Part shown: in pieces, positions 25,900 to 36,849 of the stretch
How the letters are laid out: each line of letters starts with the position of its first letter
How positions within the stretch are numbered: the stretch's first letter is position 1
DNA from: Hymenopus coronatus
Taxonomy: Eukaryota > Arthropoda > Insecta > Mantodea > Hymenopodidae
Length of the DNA stretch: 64,000 nt
Assembly (NCBI GenBank): GCA_030762935.1
Contig: CM060895.1
Span: forward strand, 34,561,501 to 34,625,500
Direction: 5' to 3'
Made by a program: the position numbers and the translations under genes
The notes under the pieces: generated by a model
Database searches by the model: none
What the model was told of the DNA's origin: nothing
What the model saw: only the letters and a program-made list of their open reading frames with translations

Positions 25900-27950
25900 T
25901 TTCACATCACTTTTGCTAGCTTATCCAAATATTACATGAATGTAGATTCACATGAGTGCCATAACCAAAGGAATGTTTACCTTCATTTCTAGTAATGCAA
26001 TGTATTGTCAAATATCACTGCAATATGGCATTGAATAGCAATTAAAATGTACCTTTTAAACTAAATGCATAGGTATTATGCATACATAAACTTTAAAACT
26101 GTTTAATATCAATAAAAATTTCATGTGACTTTGTTATTTTATCATGGCATAAACCTAACAGAACAGGCCAGATATTGAAGCCTTTAAACATATGCAATTA
26201 AAAATTAGGTGGGAATGTAAAACTCGAGGTAATGTTCACATACAATGCAGTGCAAAATAACCTCACTTTTTCCCAGAAATTTCTGGTGTCTCACATGCCA
26301 GCAACAAAACATCTGAATTCGATACATGGTTTTTATACAGCATTAGAATAATTTAAGGTGCCACCAGTGGAAGTTGACTACTCAATCAACAAGTTTCGCC
26401 AGTTGCCAAATGCTCCTACTTTTGAACATAATTATCTAGTTAGCAGTGCATTTAATTCCAAAGAAGCATTACAAAATTTTGTTCATTTACATCTATTCTC
26501 TCGCCTCCTTCATTCCTTCAGTCATATGTAGGATTATTTCACTTTCATCATGTATTGCTTTTGGAATTTTCATCAATTAAAGAATGTGAAGAGAAGGTAA
26601 AGCAATACAAATTAAAACATACAGGAATTAATGTAAGGGGAGCAATGTTTTGAATTGACAGGATAACAAAAGAATTTATTTATATTGCAATATGTATATG
26701 CTAAATATATTGCAGTACATTACAATCAAAAGAAAACCAGATGTTTGGATTTTGACAGATGCATTGCCTTAAAGGCAGAACTCAAGGAGGACCTGCAAGT
26801 CTGCTGCCCTAAATGAACACACACACATCCTACATGGTTGCTCAGCCTTTCTTGGGATAAAGAAGGCAAACACATTTTTAATCAAAGCCACACAGCATAG
26901 ATTATTATGGGAAAAACAGAAACTATGGAATATAACTTATAACTTCAGTGTTTCTTAAAAGTATTAAATGCTGCATTTGCTGGATGCGCCCTTTACTTGA
27001 ATGGTACCCCATGTTTACTTTAACATTTCAGAACCTCTTCTCAATAGTGATGATTGCTTTGCCTTTCCAACTATTTTTGAAATTATAACAAATATGATGC
27101 TTAGTACCAACATCCAAACCTGTTATGAATGCTGTTAATGCCTTTTGTAAGTAGTTCTTGTACAAATCAAAACTGTAATGCATTGTATTACTATGCCATT
27201 TAAACTAATTGTCTTCTCTGGAAAAAAAAAACAAAACAGCAAATACTTTTGTAATGACTGATTCTATGAACAAGTTACTGATTATAAATTGCATACAGAG
27301 TTTTATAGTTTACCTGTGGCAAACTTACTTGCACTTCATGGTTGCCAGTTATATGTAAATTAATAATAATGAAAAATGACACATCGGCTTTTTACATAAG
27401 ATGCATCTCGTAAATGTCCTAAATAGAGTATTTTAATCCATCATGAATTATATTTGACAAAATAATAAATAACCAAAAACTGTTAAATGTAAGCGGTGGT
27501 TTGGGACAGTGAGGATTCCTTAAAAGGAGCTTCATTTAAGCATGAAATGTAATATTTCTTTTTAGAAAGCTTTCCATTAAATGTGAATGCTCACAATGTA
27601 ATGTACTATGTATTCTAACTGTTCTCATTCTGGTTTTCGTTTCCAGTTATTGTGAGCCAGCCTTTATTAGGCATGCCTGAGCTCAAATATCATAGTTTTA
27701 ATGTTTACATACATAAAAAAACACACAATAAATCAAGATCTAGAGGTACTTAATTTCAGCAAGTAAAACAATAAAGCCAATTTAAAATTGAGCATATAAT
27801 TCATTACACTTTGAGTACTTATGCCTTTAACCTTGCTTGGCAAAATTAAAAGAGCAACCAGCAGGATGATAACAGTGCTAAAACACCCAATATAACATCA
27901 AGAAAATGTTCTTTATTAATATTACAGAATTGTATGCTTCCAACTGGCAT
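25900..27950. other. Intron without recognised features
   Basis: AT-rich. Several weak open stretches but none protein-like. Confidence 0.4.
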
Positions 27951-27955
27951 GAATT

Positions 27956-28918
27956 TACTGTATTTATTTAAATATAAGATAATGTTTTTTTCCCAAAACA
28001 TTAATGTTGAGAACTGGGGCGAGGGGAGGGCATCTTGCATTTGCGATATATGCTTCCAAATAGCATGTGGGGAAAAAGTAAGTTTCAAATTTTGCAGACA
28101 AAATCTGGGGAAGTGGTAAAGACTAAAGATTACCACCAAGGTCATTATGTATATAGCAGCTTTTCTCAGTTTTATTTTGTGATGTTAAGTTAACAGTTAA
28201 CAGACCAAGAATTGCAAGCATACTCATTGGAAAAAAGAGTTCTCTCCAAGATTAATAGAGGATTTTCTTTCACATCGGTGGTTGTGCCTAATGTATTGGG
28301 AGCCAATAATCAAGCAGAAAAAAAAAAAGTTTATAGTTGCATGGTTCACAGCAGACATATCAGGTGCTTTCATTTTTCCCCTCTCTCTTCCATCCATTAC
28401 AGGAATTTTCACACAAATACAATAATGTAAAACTTTTTACACAATGTGTTATATTAAGTATGTTGTCTAAATAGAAAATCTTATCCACCATCATCTTGCA
28501 GTATGCTGTTGTTGCTACAGTCATCTCCTACCACACACAATGGTGGTTCATTTGTTCTCCCCTCTCCCATTCATTACAAGAATTCCTGTGTAAATTCGAA
28601 TTAGGTCAAACTGTTTACAATGATGTGTTATGTTAGGTGTACTGTCCTAATAGAAAATCTTATTCATTATAGTCATTGAAGATGCGCTATGTCACCTACA
28701 TAATGATACATTTTCTTCTCCCCATTCCCATTATGTGACTTTCTTTCCAATTTCAGGAGGGGGGAAGGAGACTTAACTAGCTTGTGTACCTTAGTTTGAT
28801 CAAAAGATATATTCAAAATATGTTAAAATTAAGTTATGTCTTCTTTGCTAAATTTCAAAAATAAGTTATAAAAAAAAAAAAAAAAAAGAGGTCATCTTGC
28901 ATTTGGATAAATAAGGTA
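27956..28918 (+). mobile_element. Terminal-inverted-repeat element R2, copy 1
   Basis: The left end TACTGTATTTATTTAAATATA and the right end, which in reverse reads TACCTTATTTATCCAAATGC, form imperfect inverted termini. The interior shares blocks with the copy at 32272, including CTTGCATTTGCGATATATG, AAATTTTGCAGA and TTTTCACAT-GGTGGTTG, and contains repeated units of about 170 bp with AAATTCGAATTAGG. There is no coding capacity. It is probably a non-autonomous DNA transposon of unknown superfamily. Confidence 0.6.
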
Positions 28919-29551
28919 TGTGTCTAACAATTCGCTGATAACTATGCCCATTTATTCCATACACCAAATGGCATGAAAGGCACAAGCAGCTTTTAGCTAG
29001 CTAAATAGAAGCAAACAAGGAAGAATACATATTGCTGTGTTTACATGTGGAGTAAGGTCAAAAGATCAGGATATATTTGCTTGGTAAAGAAATTAATATA
29101 AAATAAATAATAAAACAATTTTACTATTCTGCACTAAGTTGTGAGAACCATCCAAGGAGAATCTCAACATATATCTAGGGATAAAAATCTTCCAAACTAT
29201 GTGCAAAATGCTCTGTGATATATGTCTAATAAATGCAGCATTAGACCTTTTTAAGAAACATTCCAATAAAGTTATAAGTAGTATTCCACACTTTTGTTCA
29301 CCCTGTAGAAAAGAAACAGCAAGGAAATTGTCCCAAATTTTTGAAATATCTTTACTTAAAAAAACAATAATAACAACTAAAAAAAAAACATGTATGCAAA
29401 TACAGGTTGGCCAAGACTTGAACACAGTGCCACCCAAATTTTAAGCATGAATGCCAGATACAAAAGTGCAATGGTGCAATGGAAATAATATGAAATTTTA
29501 CTGTGAACAACAACAGCTATAAACATGGATGCAGGGAGGAACAGGACTCAC

Positions 29552-29944
29552 CTATGGATGTACCAGAAGATTGCTGTTGACCAGACCCAACTAGAAGAGA
29601 TGAAGGTAACAGCTCACCGGACAAGAAACTGTTGGTGTTGTTCCGCAGTATGTCGGCTCCTTCTCGCATTTTGTCCAGCACCTCTACAGCCTCAGCAGAA
29701 AGCATTGAATGTGGATCTGTTGTAGCAGCAGATAGCTGAACTTTGTTCCCTCGAGTTGACCCGTATAGTGTCTTGTTCAGGCTTGTAGCTATGCTGGATG
29801 ACGACACCAAGAGGTTGGTCTTTCCTGTTGCTGCTTCCACATTTGATGCTGTTACACTGGTGTTACTTCCGGACAGACTCTTATTGCCACCAGAATTATC
29901 TTCTGTGCAGCTCATCTGCCGCCTGAGCTGGTTACTGGAGGAAC
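29552..29944 (-). CDS. HECTD1: HECTD1-like, window exon 13 (Ser/Asn-rich linker, largest exon here)
   Basis: This 393-bp exon is phase 1 at both ends, with acceptor GAACAG|GT and donor ATAG|GTGAGT. The frame is open across all 130 full codons. The peptide is low complexity, with SSSSNQLRRQMSCTEDNSGG, many Ser/Thr/Asn residues, AEAVEVLDKMREGADILRNN and SSLLVGSGQQQSSGTS. This fits the disordered linker before the HECT-proximal region. The acceptor has only a weak pyrimidine tract, so the first few residues are less certain. Confidence 0.86.
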
Positions 29945-30109
29945 CTGTTCACATAAGCTCAGTTTTATCTGTTGAACGATTAAAACTAACACTGAGATGA
30001 AAATAGTTCATCCTAAACTGGTTTCACTTTAGACTCAAAGGAGTTGGAAGGTTCACACAGAAATGTTTATACCCATTTCCCTAACTTTCCCTGTATTTTT
30101 GCTTTCTCT

Positions 30110-31535
30110 ACACGTGCAATGTACATAGTGTATAGAGAAGGTATTGCATTCTGTCCATGTGTGTGTTGTGTCCGGTATCTGTGAATACGATAATTCATTC
30201 ACATAGAACCAAACTGTATGAAAATAGCTTCACATATGCTGGTCTACATTTATAAAACAAACTACCCCAATATATAAAGAACACTGAATCCCAGCTAAAA
30301 TTCAAAAAAGTTTGCTTTAAATTCTTAATGGACAATAGCTTTTATAGCGTAGATGAATTTGTATATTTCGAACTGGTATAAATTGTACAATCTGTAAAAA
30401 TTGTCTTTATGACTCAATTCTGTACATTATTTCCTTTTATATTTAAAATTTGTTAAATCTTATATTTCTGCATTTTAATCTTGTGTGCATCTTGATAAAA
30501 TTTTGTTTTTTCTTGCATCTTAAATTGACATGTCCTATAACATGTATCGTGTTTCTATGGATGAAACTAAATACAATACAATTAAAAAACAAGAAGACTG
30601 TAAAATACCAAACTTGGTATACAAGTTTAGTATCTTCCAAGGATGTGACACAAAGATTTTGAGGAAAATGACTCCGCCCCAAACTACCATTTACATGGAA
30701 GTATTTTTAAAAAGTTTGATTTTCTCAAAAATGGCTAACGATTTTGATTAAAATACCATAAATTAAAGACATTTACATGGTATATAAAACATAAATCTTG
30801 ATTTTTCTGGGAATAGCCTCTGAAGACCTCTTTATTCTGGATGAATTTTGCTGGGTTTTGCATAACTAGTAAACCGTAAGAGATAGACAAAAACTAACTA
30901 CACAAAAATGTATATCTCGTTAACACACACAACTTATGTCATTACATTTTTTTCGTATAGTTGACCATTTTATTAGATATTCCTTGTATTGGTTATAGTT
31001 TTAAAATACTTTAAACTTTTCACATACAGGAATATGCCAACTCCTGATAATGCATAGAAACGGATTTCATCCATATGGCAAGCAGCTTTCAAAGGATTTG
31101 ACTGTCGTTTTAGCCGAGCATATTCTCTTATTGCCTTTCTGCTTACAAGAAAGCATTTCTGCAAATGTTTATCTCAATTAGTATAAAGTAGATAGAAGCA
31201 TAAGCTTTTTAACAATTTGTTACAGAGATGTAGAGAAAGTCATGTGAATGGGACACATCAGATCTTTATTATAGGAAGCTAGTAATAAGATTAATTCTGC
31301 TTATGTTTATCTTGATTAGTATAATGTAGATAAAATATTAATCTTTTGAATAAAAGCTTTGTTGACTGAACAGCTAGAGGATATTGTATGAATGAAACAC
31401 ATCAGATTTTTCCCTTCTACTTACAAGCAACCAAGCAATAGGACAATTTCTGCTAATGTTTATCTCAATTATTATGAAGTAGAGAGAAGAAGCAGCTTTT
31501 TGACAATAGCTTATTACAGAATGGAACATATCAGA
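30110..31535 (+). repeat. Interspersed repeat R1, copy 5, interrupted and with a tandem tail
   Basis: The R1 start (GTACATAGTGTATAGAGAAGG) is at 30121-30162. The family resumes at about 30600 with ACCAAACTTGGTATACAAG and runs through all later blocks. A LINE 3' end sits between them, and about 165 bp of R1 present in copy 2 are gone. The tail block, TAATGTTTAT...ACATCAGA, occurs three times in a row (about 31150-31265, 31270-31410 and 31425-31535). Confidence 0.68.
30180..30596 (+). pseudogene. LINE 3' end: reverse-transcriptase C-terminal tail and 3' UTR
   Basis: One frame reads HSHRTKLYENSFTYAGLHL, a stop, then NKLPQYIKNTESQLKFKK and FLMDNSFYSVDEFV (about 30198-30365). This is the familiar C-terminal tail of Jockey/I-type LINE polymerases (consensus like YAGIKLYNKLP...FK..LK.FL). 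A 3' UTR with CATGTCCTATAACATGTATCG follows, then an AT-rich tail with ACTAAATACAATACAATT. It lies inside an R1 repeat, so it inserted after R1. Confidence 0.65.
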
Positions 31536-32271
31536 GTTTTATATTTCTATAACCAATTATACATATTATTTTGAGCAATCCTTAGGAGCTTCAAGTCAGT
31601 TTTTAATTAACATCACAGATTCATTCATTCTATTCCAACCTATGAATATACAGCCCAAAGATAATTTGTTGTCTTTAATTTCTTATCCTTGATAATCTAC
31701 CCCACTCTTTAAATAGCTAACAACTGATACCTATTAAAATTGTAATAAAAATGTTGACATACTGGCACCTGGCTCAAATACTCGTACAGTTTTTTCTCAA
31801 TGATGTAAAATAAAAAAAAAATCAAAGTAACCTAAAATTAATTAAATAAGAAATAATGGTAATGGTCAATTTTGTTTATGACTGAGGAGTTCTTGCAGTT
31901 TGCACAGTAAGAAAATCAAAACTGCTGCAACATTTAAGAAAAAATATACTCTAAGAGTGCTGCTATAGCATCTGTTTTTAAATGATACTAAGTTTAATTA
32001 GTAAATAAACATTCTAATTGTAATTGTATAAAGCACTGCCACACAATAAATAAGTTTTGAATATTTCAAACAATATTACAAGCTTTGGTAAGGTATAATT
32101 TAAATCATCATATCATCATTATTATTTTAAATATCAATACAATAACTAATTCATTTAGTTACTATAGGGTTTATGACTAAAATTTTTGCTAAAATTTGCT
32201 GTGACCCTTACTTTTATGTTCAAAGTTGGTCACCCTAATAGTGACTTAAATGTATAGCAATTCAGGCAAGC

Positions 32272-33291
32272 TACCATATTTATCTGAATATAAGACTCTG
32301 TATTTTTTCCAAAATATTAATGTTCATCAGAACTGGGGGTCGTCTTGCATTTGCGATATATGTTTTCTGAATACCATGGGGAAAAACTAAGTTTTAAATT
32401 TTGCAGATACGGCAATGGCAAAGGAAAATGGTATAGACTACTGCCTAGGTCGCAACGTATGCGGCAGATTTTGAGCATTTCATTTTGTGCCATAAATTAT
32501 CTGTTAAGGAGCCTATGAGTATTACTCTTAAAAAGAGATTACTCTCTCAAACTAAAATAACATTATGGGGATTCTTTTCACATTGGTGGTTGCACGTAAT
32601 GTACTGAAGTAAATGGTCAAGCAGAAAGAGAGGGATTAGCTGCGCATTTTCCTTCCCTGGGTGCAAATTTCCCCTATGATATAGAATTTCAGCCCTGGTC
32701 TGCATATTATATACCGCAATGTGAATTTATGCACAAATTTGAACTAGGTAAAATGTTTTACAATATATTATATTAAACATGTTGTCTTAACAGAAAATAG
32801 TATCCTTAAATAATCGTCAGTACAGATACGCTGCCACCATCATGTTTCATCATCACATATACTGCACATTTCGTTTCCCCTTTTCCATCTTTTCTGCTCA
32901 CAATTGAATTTCTGCACAAATTCAAATTAGGTATTAAATGTTGTTAAATACAAAATCATATCCATCATCATCGTTACAGTTGCGCTACCGCCACTGCCTC
33001 AGTGTACCATTGCACCCATACCACACATTTCCATACTCCCTCTCCAGCAACTGCCTAAAACTTGAATCTATGTGCAAATTCAAATTAAGTACAATAAATA
33101 AAATAAATAAGAGCCTTAATCAGCTTTAGTGTACATTAGTTTGTTCAAAATATATGGCAAACATCAAATTTAATTTAAAAAATCTTCTTTTTATATACCT
33201 GCCTTTTAAACTTGTTTTATGTAGATTATATGCTTATTCCAAAATTTAAGTTATAAAAATGGAGTCGCCTTGTATTTGGATAAATACAGTA
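32272..33291 (+). mobile_element. Terminal-inverted-repeat element R2, copy 2
   Basis: The left end is TACCATATTTATCTGAATATA. The right end in reverse is TACTGTATTTATCCAAATACA. It is colinear with 27956-28918, including the shared CTTGCATTTGCGATATATG and the internal 170-bp repeats (GCACAAATTTGAACTAGGTA and again GCACAAATTCAAATTAGGTA). It lies in the intron between exons 12 and 13. A shorter, diverged piece of the family may lie at about 34790-34945. Confidence 0.6.
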
Positions 33292-33405
33292 TATCCTTGA
33301 TCAGTGTTTCACAGAAAACATAGAAGTGGTATTGAAGGACTTCTGCCATTATTATTCAATGTATTTTTTTAAAGAAAGAAAGGAAATAGAGAAATTTTCA
33401 CTCAC

Positions 33406-33634
33406 TTGCTGATCGGGTAGATTCCCCTAGAGCTAAACTTTCCACTATGGTAGCAAGATCACTTGCAGCAGAGGAGATGGCTGAAAGGTCTGTGTGAGGA
33501 TCACGAAGAGTATGTACTACAACTGAAAGCTCTCCAGCTGGAGTCGATGATGACTGGCTCTCACCTGTCACTGCAACAATAGCCTCAGCACGTGCAACAG
33601 ATAGGACGCTTTCTGCTATGGCTTCAGCTGCTTG
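33406..33634 (-). CDS. HECTD1: HECTD1-like, window exon 12 (linker)
   Basis: This 229-bp exon has acceptor TATAG|CAA in phase 0 and donor GCAA|GTGAGT in phase 1. The reading frame is open throughout. It encodes an Ala-rich helix (AAEAIAESVLSVARAEAIVA), a polar SQSSSTPAGE stretch, and SVVVHTLRDPHTDLSAI followed by AASDLATIVESLALGES. The Val/His/Ser pattern recalls the ERRSEIVMEHSIVSG region of vertebrate HECTD1, but similarity is weak. The base composition is much richer in GC than the flanking intron. Confidence 0.85.
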
Positions 33635-33679
33635 CTATAAGTGAGGAACATATAAAAGTTCAGTTTTCAAAAAAAAAAA

Positions 33680-33680
33680 A

Positions 33681-33711
<31 letters not shown>

Positions 33712-33712
33712 A
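33680..33712. repeat. AAAT tetranucleotide microsatellite
   Basis: A run of about eight AAAT units follows an A-tract, 50 bases upstream of exon 12's acceptor on the minus strand. Confidence 0.88.
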
Positions 33713-33816
33713 ATATTGACTTCTAATCTGAATGAGCTCCAAATGATTTAATCTTCACTTTTTACCATACATAAAAAATACAATAGTATTCAGAATCTAC
33801 ATAGATTACATAAACA

Positions 33817-34343
33817 TATATGTTTTATTAATTTGTTGAGTTGGTTTTTTAACATTATGTCACTTACATTGTTATTATGAGGGACTAGTTTCGAAAGCCT
33901 ATGCTTTCATTTTCAACCTCACAGGTCCAACTGCCATTGCTGGCTGCATTTGCTTGTACACTCTTCTCTGGTGGCGAAATGATGAACTTAACTAAACTGT
34001 CTACTGGCGGGATTTCAAAGTTTATTAGCCGATCTTTATTTTTCCTATGAGGATGTTTTCTCAGGTTGTCAGGCCACAATGAACTCACAACCTGGGAAAA
34101 CATCCTCATGTGGAAAAATAAAGATCGGATAATAAACGTTGAAATCCCGCCAGTAGACAGCTTAGTTAAGAAGTTCATCATTTCGCCACCAGAGAAGAGT
34201 GTACAAGCAAATGCAGCCAGCAATGGCAGTTGGACCCATGAGGTTGAAAATGAAAGCATAGGCTTTCGAAATTAGTCCCTCATAATAACAATGTAAGTGA
34301 CGTAGTGTTAAAAAACCAACTCAACAAATTAATAAAACATATA
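33817..34343. repeat. Large near-perfect palindrome, 527 bp
   Basis: The left arm (33817-34069) is almost the reverse complement of the right arm (34087-34343), around a 17-base loop. The match includes TTTATTAATTTGTTGAGTTGG at the outer ends, the middle CTCTTCTCTGGTGGCGAAAT and the inner AGGATGTTTTC. Only scattered mismatches and small indels are seen. Both arms have open reading stretches, but they are mirror images, so coding is doubtful. It sits inside a 0.9-kb HECTD1 intron between exons 11 and 12. Confidence 0.88.
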
Positions 34344-34575
34344 ATTTGACCGTCACTGTCACTAAATTCCTCCAAACATCAATCATACATAAACATAGTT
34401 GGGCATATCCTGAAACTGCACATTGTTAGCATGGTAACCACTATGCCAAGTAATTTAGCTTCCAGTTCTTCTAAAATGTGTTACTTCCACTTAATGAAAC
34501 ATGTCACAAAAATACACTTCCTTATGGCTGCTGTTTATCATTATTATTTCCCTCAGGGAAGCAGAAATGCCTTAC

Positions 34576-34742
34576 CTTAGCAGCCAAATTATCTGCTGAA
34601 GCAGCCTGTTCTGTGCTAGCGACAGATGTTTTAGCATGATTCTCGGTAGCATCTGGCAGACTTGGTGTGGAACTCGATTTACGGCTGGTTAACACACTCC
34701 CACTTGTTTTTGCAGATTCAGGCATATTTTTAGAAGTTTTAC
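34576..34742 (-). CDS. HECTD1: HECTD1-like, window exon 11 (Ser/Thr-rich linker)
   Basis: This 167-bp exon has acceptor TTTAAG|GT in phase 1 and donor AAG|GTAAGG in phase 0. The peptide is polar and Ser/Ala/Thr-rich, with TSRKSSSTPSLPDATEN and TEQAASADNLAAK. SRKSSS resembles the SSRKGSSSS motif in the same place in vertebrate HECTD1. The call depends mainly on phase continuity and position. Confidence 0.85.
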
Positions 34743-35343
34743 CTTAAACAATAAGAATTAATATTTTAGGCAAAAAACTGTACTTCTGTGAATACAATAT
34801 TCTTTTTTCAAAATACTTATGTTGAAAACCCAACTCTCTTGCATTTGCAACTTATACTTTTTGAATATCACACAGAAAGAAATAAGGTTCAAACTTTGTG
34901 TTGAGGGGAATGCTAAAGATTACCATTATAGTGTCAACATATCATAATAATATTCCTGCTAATAAACAATAATATGCAGAAAAATTAATCCTATAATTCT
35001 GCTACCAAATAAGAAGTTAAGAGAACATTATATTTTATGTTCAAAACTTGAGCTAGAGCATTTCCTAAAGTTTCCTTGAGGAAAAAGAGGGTTTACTTGC
35101 ATTTATGTTTAATTATTAATGCAGCACTTATTTCTTACACATCAATCATTGGTGTAGGCAACATCACCTATGAAACACATTCAAGTAGTTAATTACTTAG
35201 TGAAAAAACTCAAGTTGGAGTTTTAGTGTAAGTTGGAGTCACATTGCAGCTATTAGAGTAATACCATTCAACACCAACCAATATGCTCTGTTCAGAAACA
35301 TAATACACTGATGTAACAGTTTTCCATTAGAAGAAGAAAATAT

Positions 35344-35700
35344 ATGAAAGAACTTCAACATATATTGAAGACAGCTAATTTAAATGGAGTCAATCCAGCT
35401 TCCATAAACAAAATGATTCAACTGGATAAGAAACAAAAGAGACTAACACAAATTACTACTTTAAAGAAAATAAAGAGGATAAAATTTAGAAATATAATAA
35501 ATTTACATATCATCCAAGGGCTTTTAAGAAGTGTAGAAAAAAAAATTAAACCACTACATTATCAGATTGGCTCCACAAAATAAATTAAGTTTGAGAAAAT
35601 TATTAAATAAACTCTAAAGAACACCATACCATATTATTTAAATTCTGGCATTTATCAAATTAAATCTGATGATTGTGATAAATCTTATACGTGAATTTGA
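35344..35700 (+). pseudogene. Penelope-like element remnant with GIY-YIG endonuclease start
   Basis: An open stretch, KELQHILKTANLNGVNPASI and NKMIQLDKKQKRLTQITTL, followed by FRNIINLHIIQGLLRS, resembles the linker between reverse transcriptase and endonuclease in Penelope-like elements. After a frameshift, NSGIYQIKSDDCDKSYT (about 35640-35690) matches the GIY...YIG motif (usually SGIYKIKCNDCDKFYIG), with the Gly of YIG replaced by a stop. The element is truncated and dead. Confidence 0.55.
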
Positions 35701-35774
35701 AAGTCAGATTGAAAAAGCATAAGACAACACCAAATTTAAACAAATTGACAGTAGATGCAAATGAATTGTTTTTC

Positions 35775-35900
35775 CACACCAGTCATGTGTAGGAAGGAGT
35801 AAAGTAAGACTGAAAAATTGGCTGTCATAGCCAGAATTAGAATCACAGATCTCCTGGTCTCTGTCCAGTTGCTCTAACCACTGAACTATCATGGCATTAA
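35775..35900 (-). repeat. tRNA-derived SINE family D, copy 1
   Basis: The reverse strand begins CATGATAGTTCAGTGGTTAG (A-box), has a degraded B-box around GTGATTCTAATTCTGGC, and ends with the body motif CAATTTTTCAGTC. The same head and body occur in the other orientation at 36135-36240. Confidence 0.6.
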
Positions 35901-36059
35901 ATTCAAGTGATTTGCATTTCCTGGTAAATCAGAAAGATCTTAAATTATTTTGAGATGATTTATCTAATGGTGGCTTACAAACTTTGTTAGTACTTTGTCC
36001 GGGCTTTATAGTTAACCACATGTTATGTCAATGCAAATAAACTGTTTCAGTCATGTGCA

Positions 36060-36240
36060 GGACAGGAGCTAGAAAGATAAGAGACTGAAAAATTCAATGC
36101 CATAGCTGTGATCAAGAGTCCATGAGAGTCAACATGGTAGCTCAGTGGTTAGACCAAATGGCTGAGGCCCAGAAGATCTGTGGTTCAAATTCTGGCTCTT
36201 ACACTGAATTTTTCAGTCTGACTCTTACCTCTCCAAATCA
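36060..36240. repeat. SINE family D, two copies in opposite orientation
   Basis: A truncated minus-strand body (AGACTGAAAAATTCAATGCC, 36060-36130) abuts a plus-strand copy with a clear A-box (GGTAGCTCAGTGGTTAGACC), B-box (GTGGTTCAAATTCTGGC) and body (CTGAATTTTTCAGTCTG) at 36150-36240. Confidence 0.6.
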
Positions 36241-36642
36241 GCAGTAGCATACCATTTGTGGACAACCGCAATATTGGAAATTAAACTATTAAAACCACAC
36301 GACCAGACGAACTCATCATTTGGGAAAAGAAGAGTTTGTTAAATTTTGAAAGCCTGTTATTAAGCTTACCATCAGAGAGCAACAGCAGCTTGATGCTCAT
36401 GCTGAGGAAGGAGGAATAATTACTGATGAAAAAAAATACCTCCAAAAACATTTCAAGGTTTTACAACTTGATATGAGTGAAGTTAAGCCTGAACTTTGAT
36501 TAATATTTTAAAAGTAAATTAAATATACAATTAATGTTCTTTATACAGCCAGCCCTTAGTATACTCTCTCAAAATATCAGTATCATCAACCTTTCACTTG
36601 TCTTGAAAACCAAGTATCACTTAGTTAACTCAATAAATATCA

Positions 36643-36849
<207 letters not shown>

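Larger units (their letters stand above)
4645..29551 (-). other. Giant intron (24.9 kb) of the HECTD1-like gene
   Basis: This is the interval between window exons 13 and 14, flanked by an ATAG|GTGAGT donor and a TTCATTAG acceptor in matching phase 1. It is five to twenty-seven times longer than the other introns in the window and is filled with interspersed repeats listed separately. A small missed exon cannot be excluded. Confidence 0.7.

Noticed and set aside
29525..30000. Plus-strand frames opposite exon 13
   Set aside because: They are shadows of the host exon. The minus strand has the splice sites and continuous phase.
33885..34275. Open reading frames of 124 and 69 codons on both strands
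   Set aside because: They are mirror images produced by the palindrome, have no recognised domain and no splice context.
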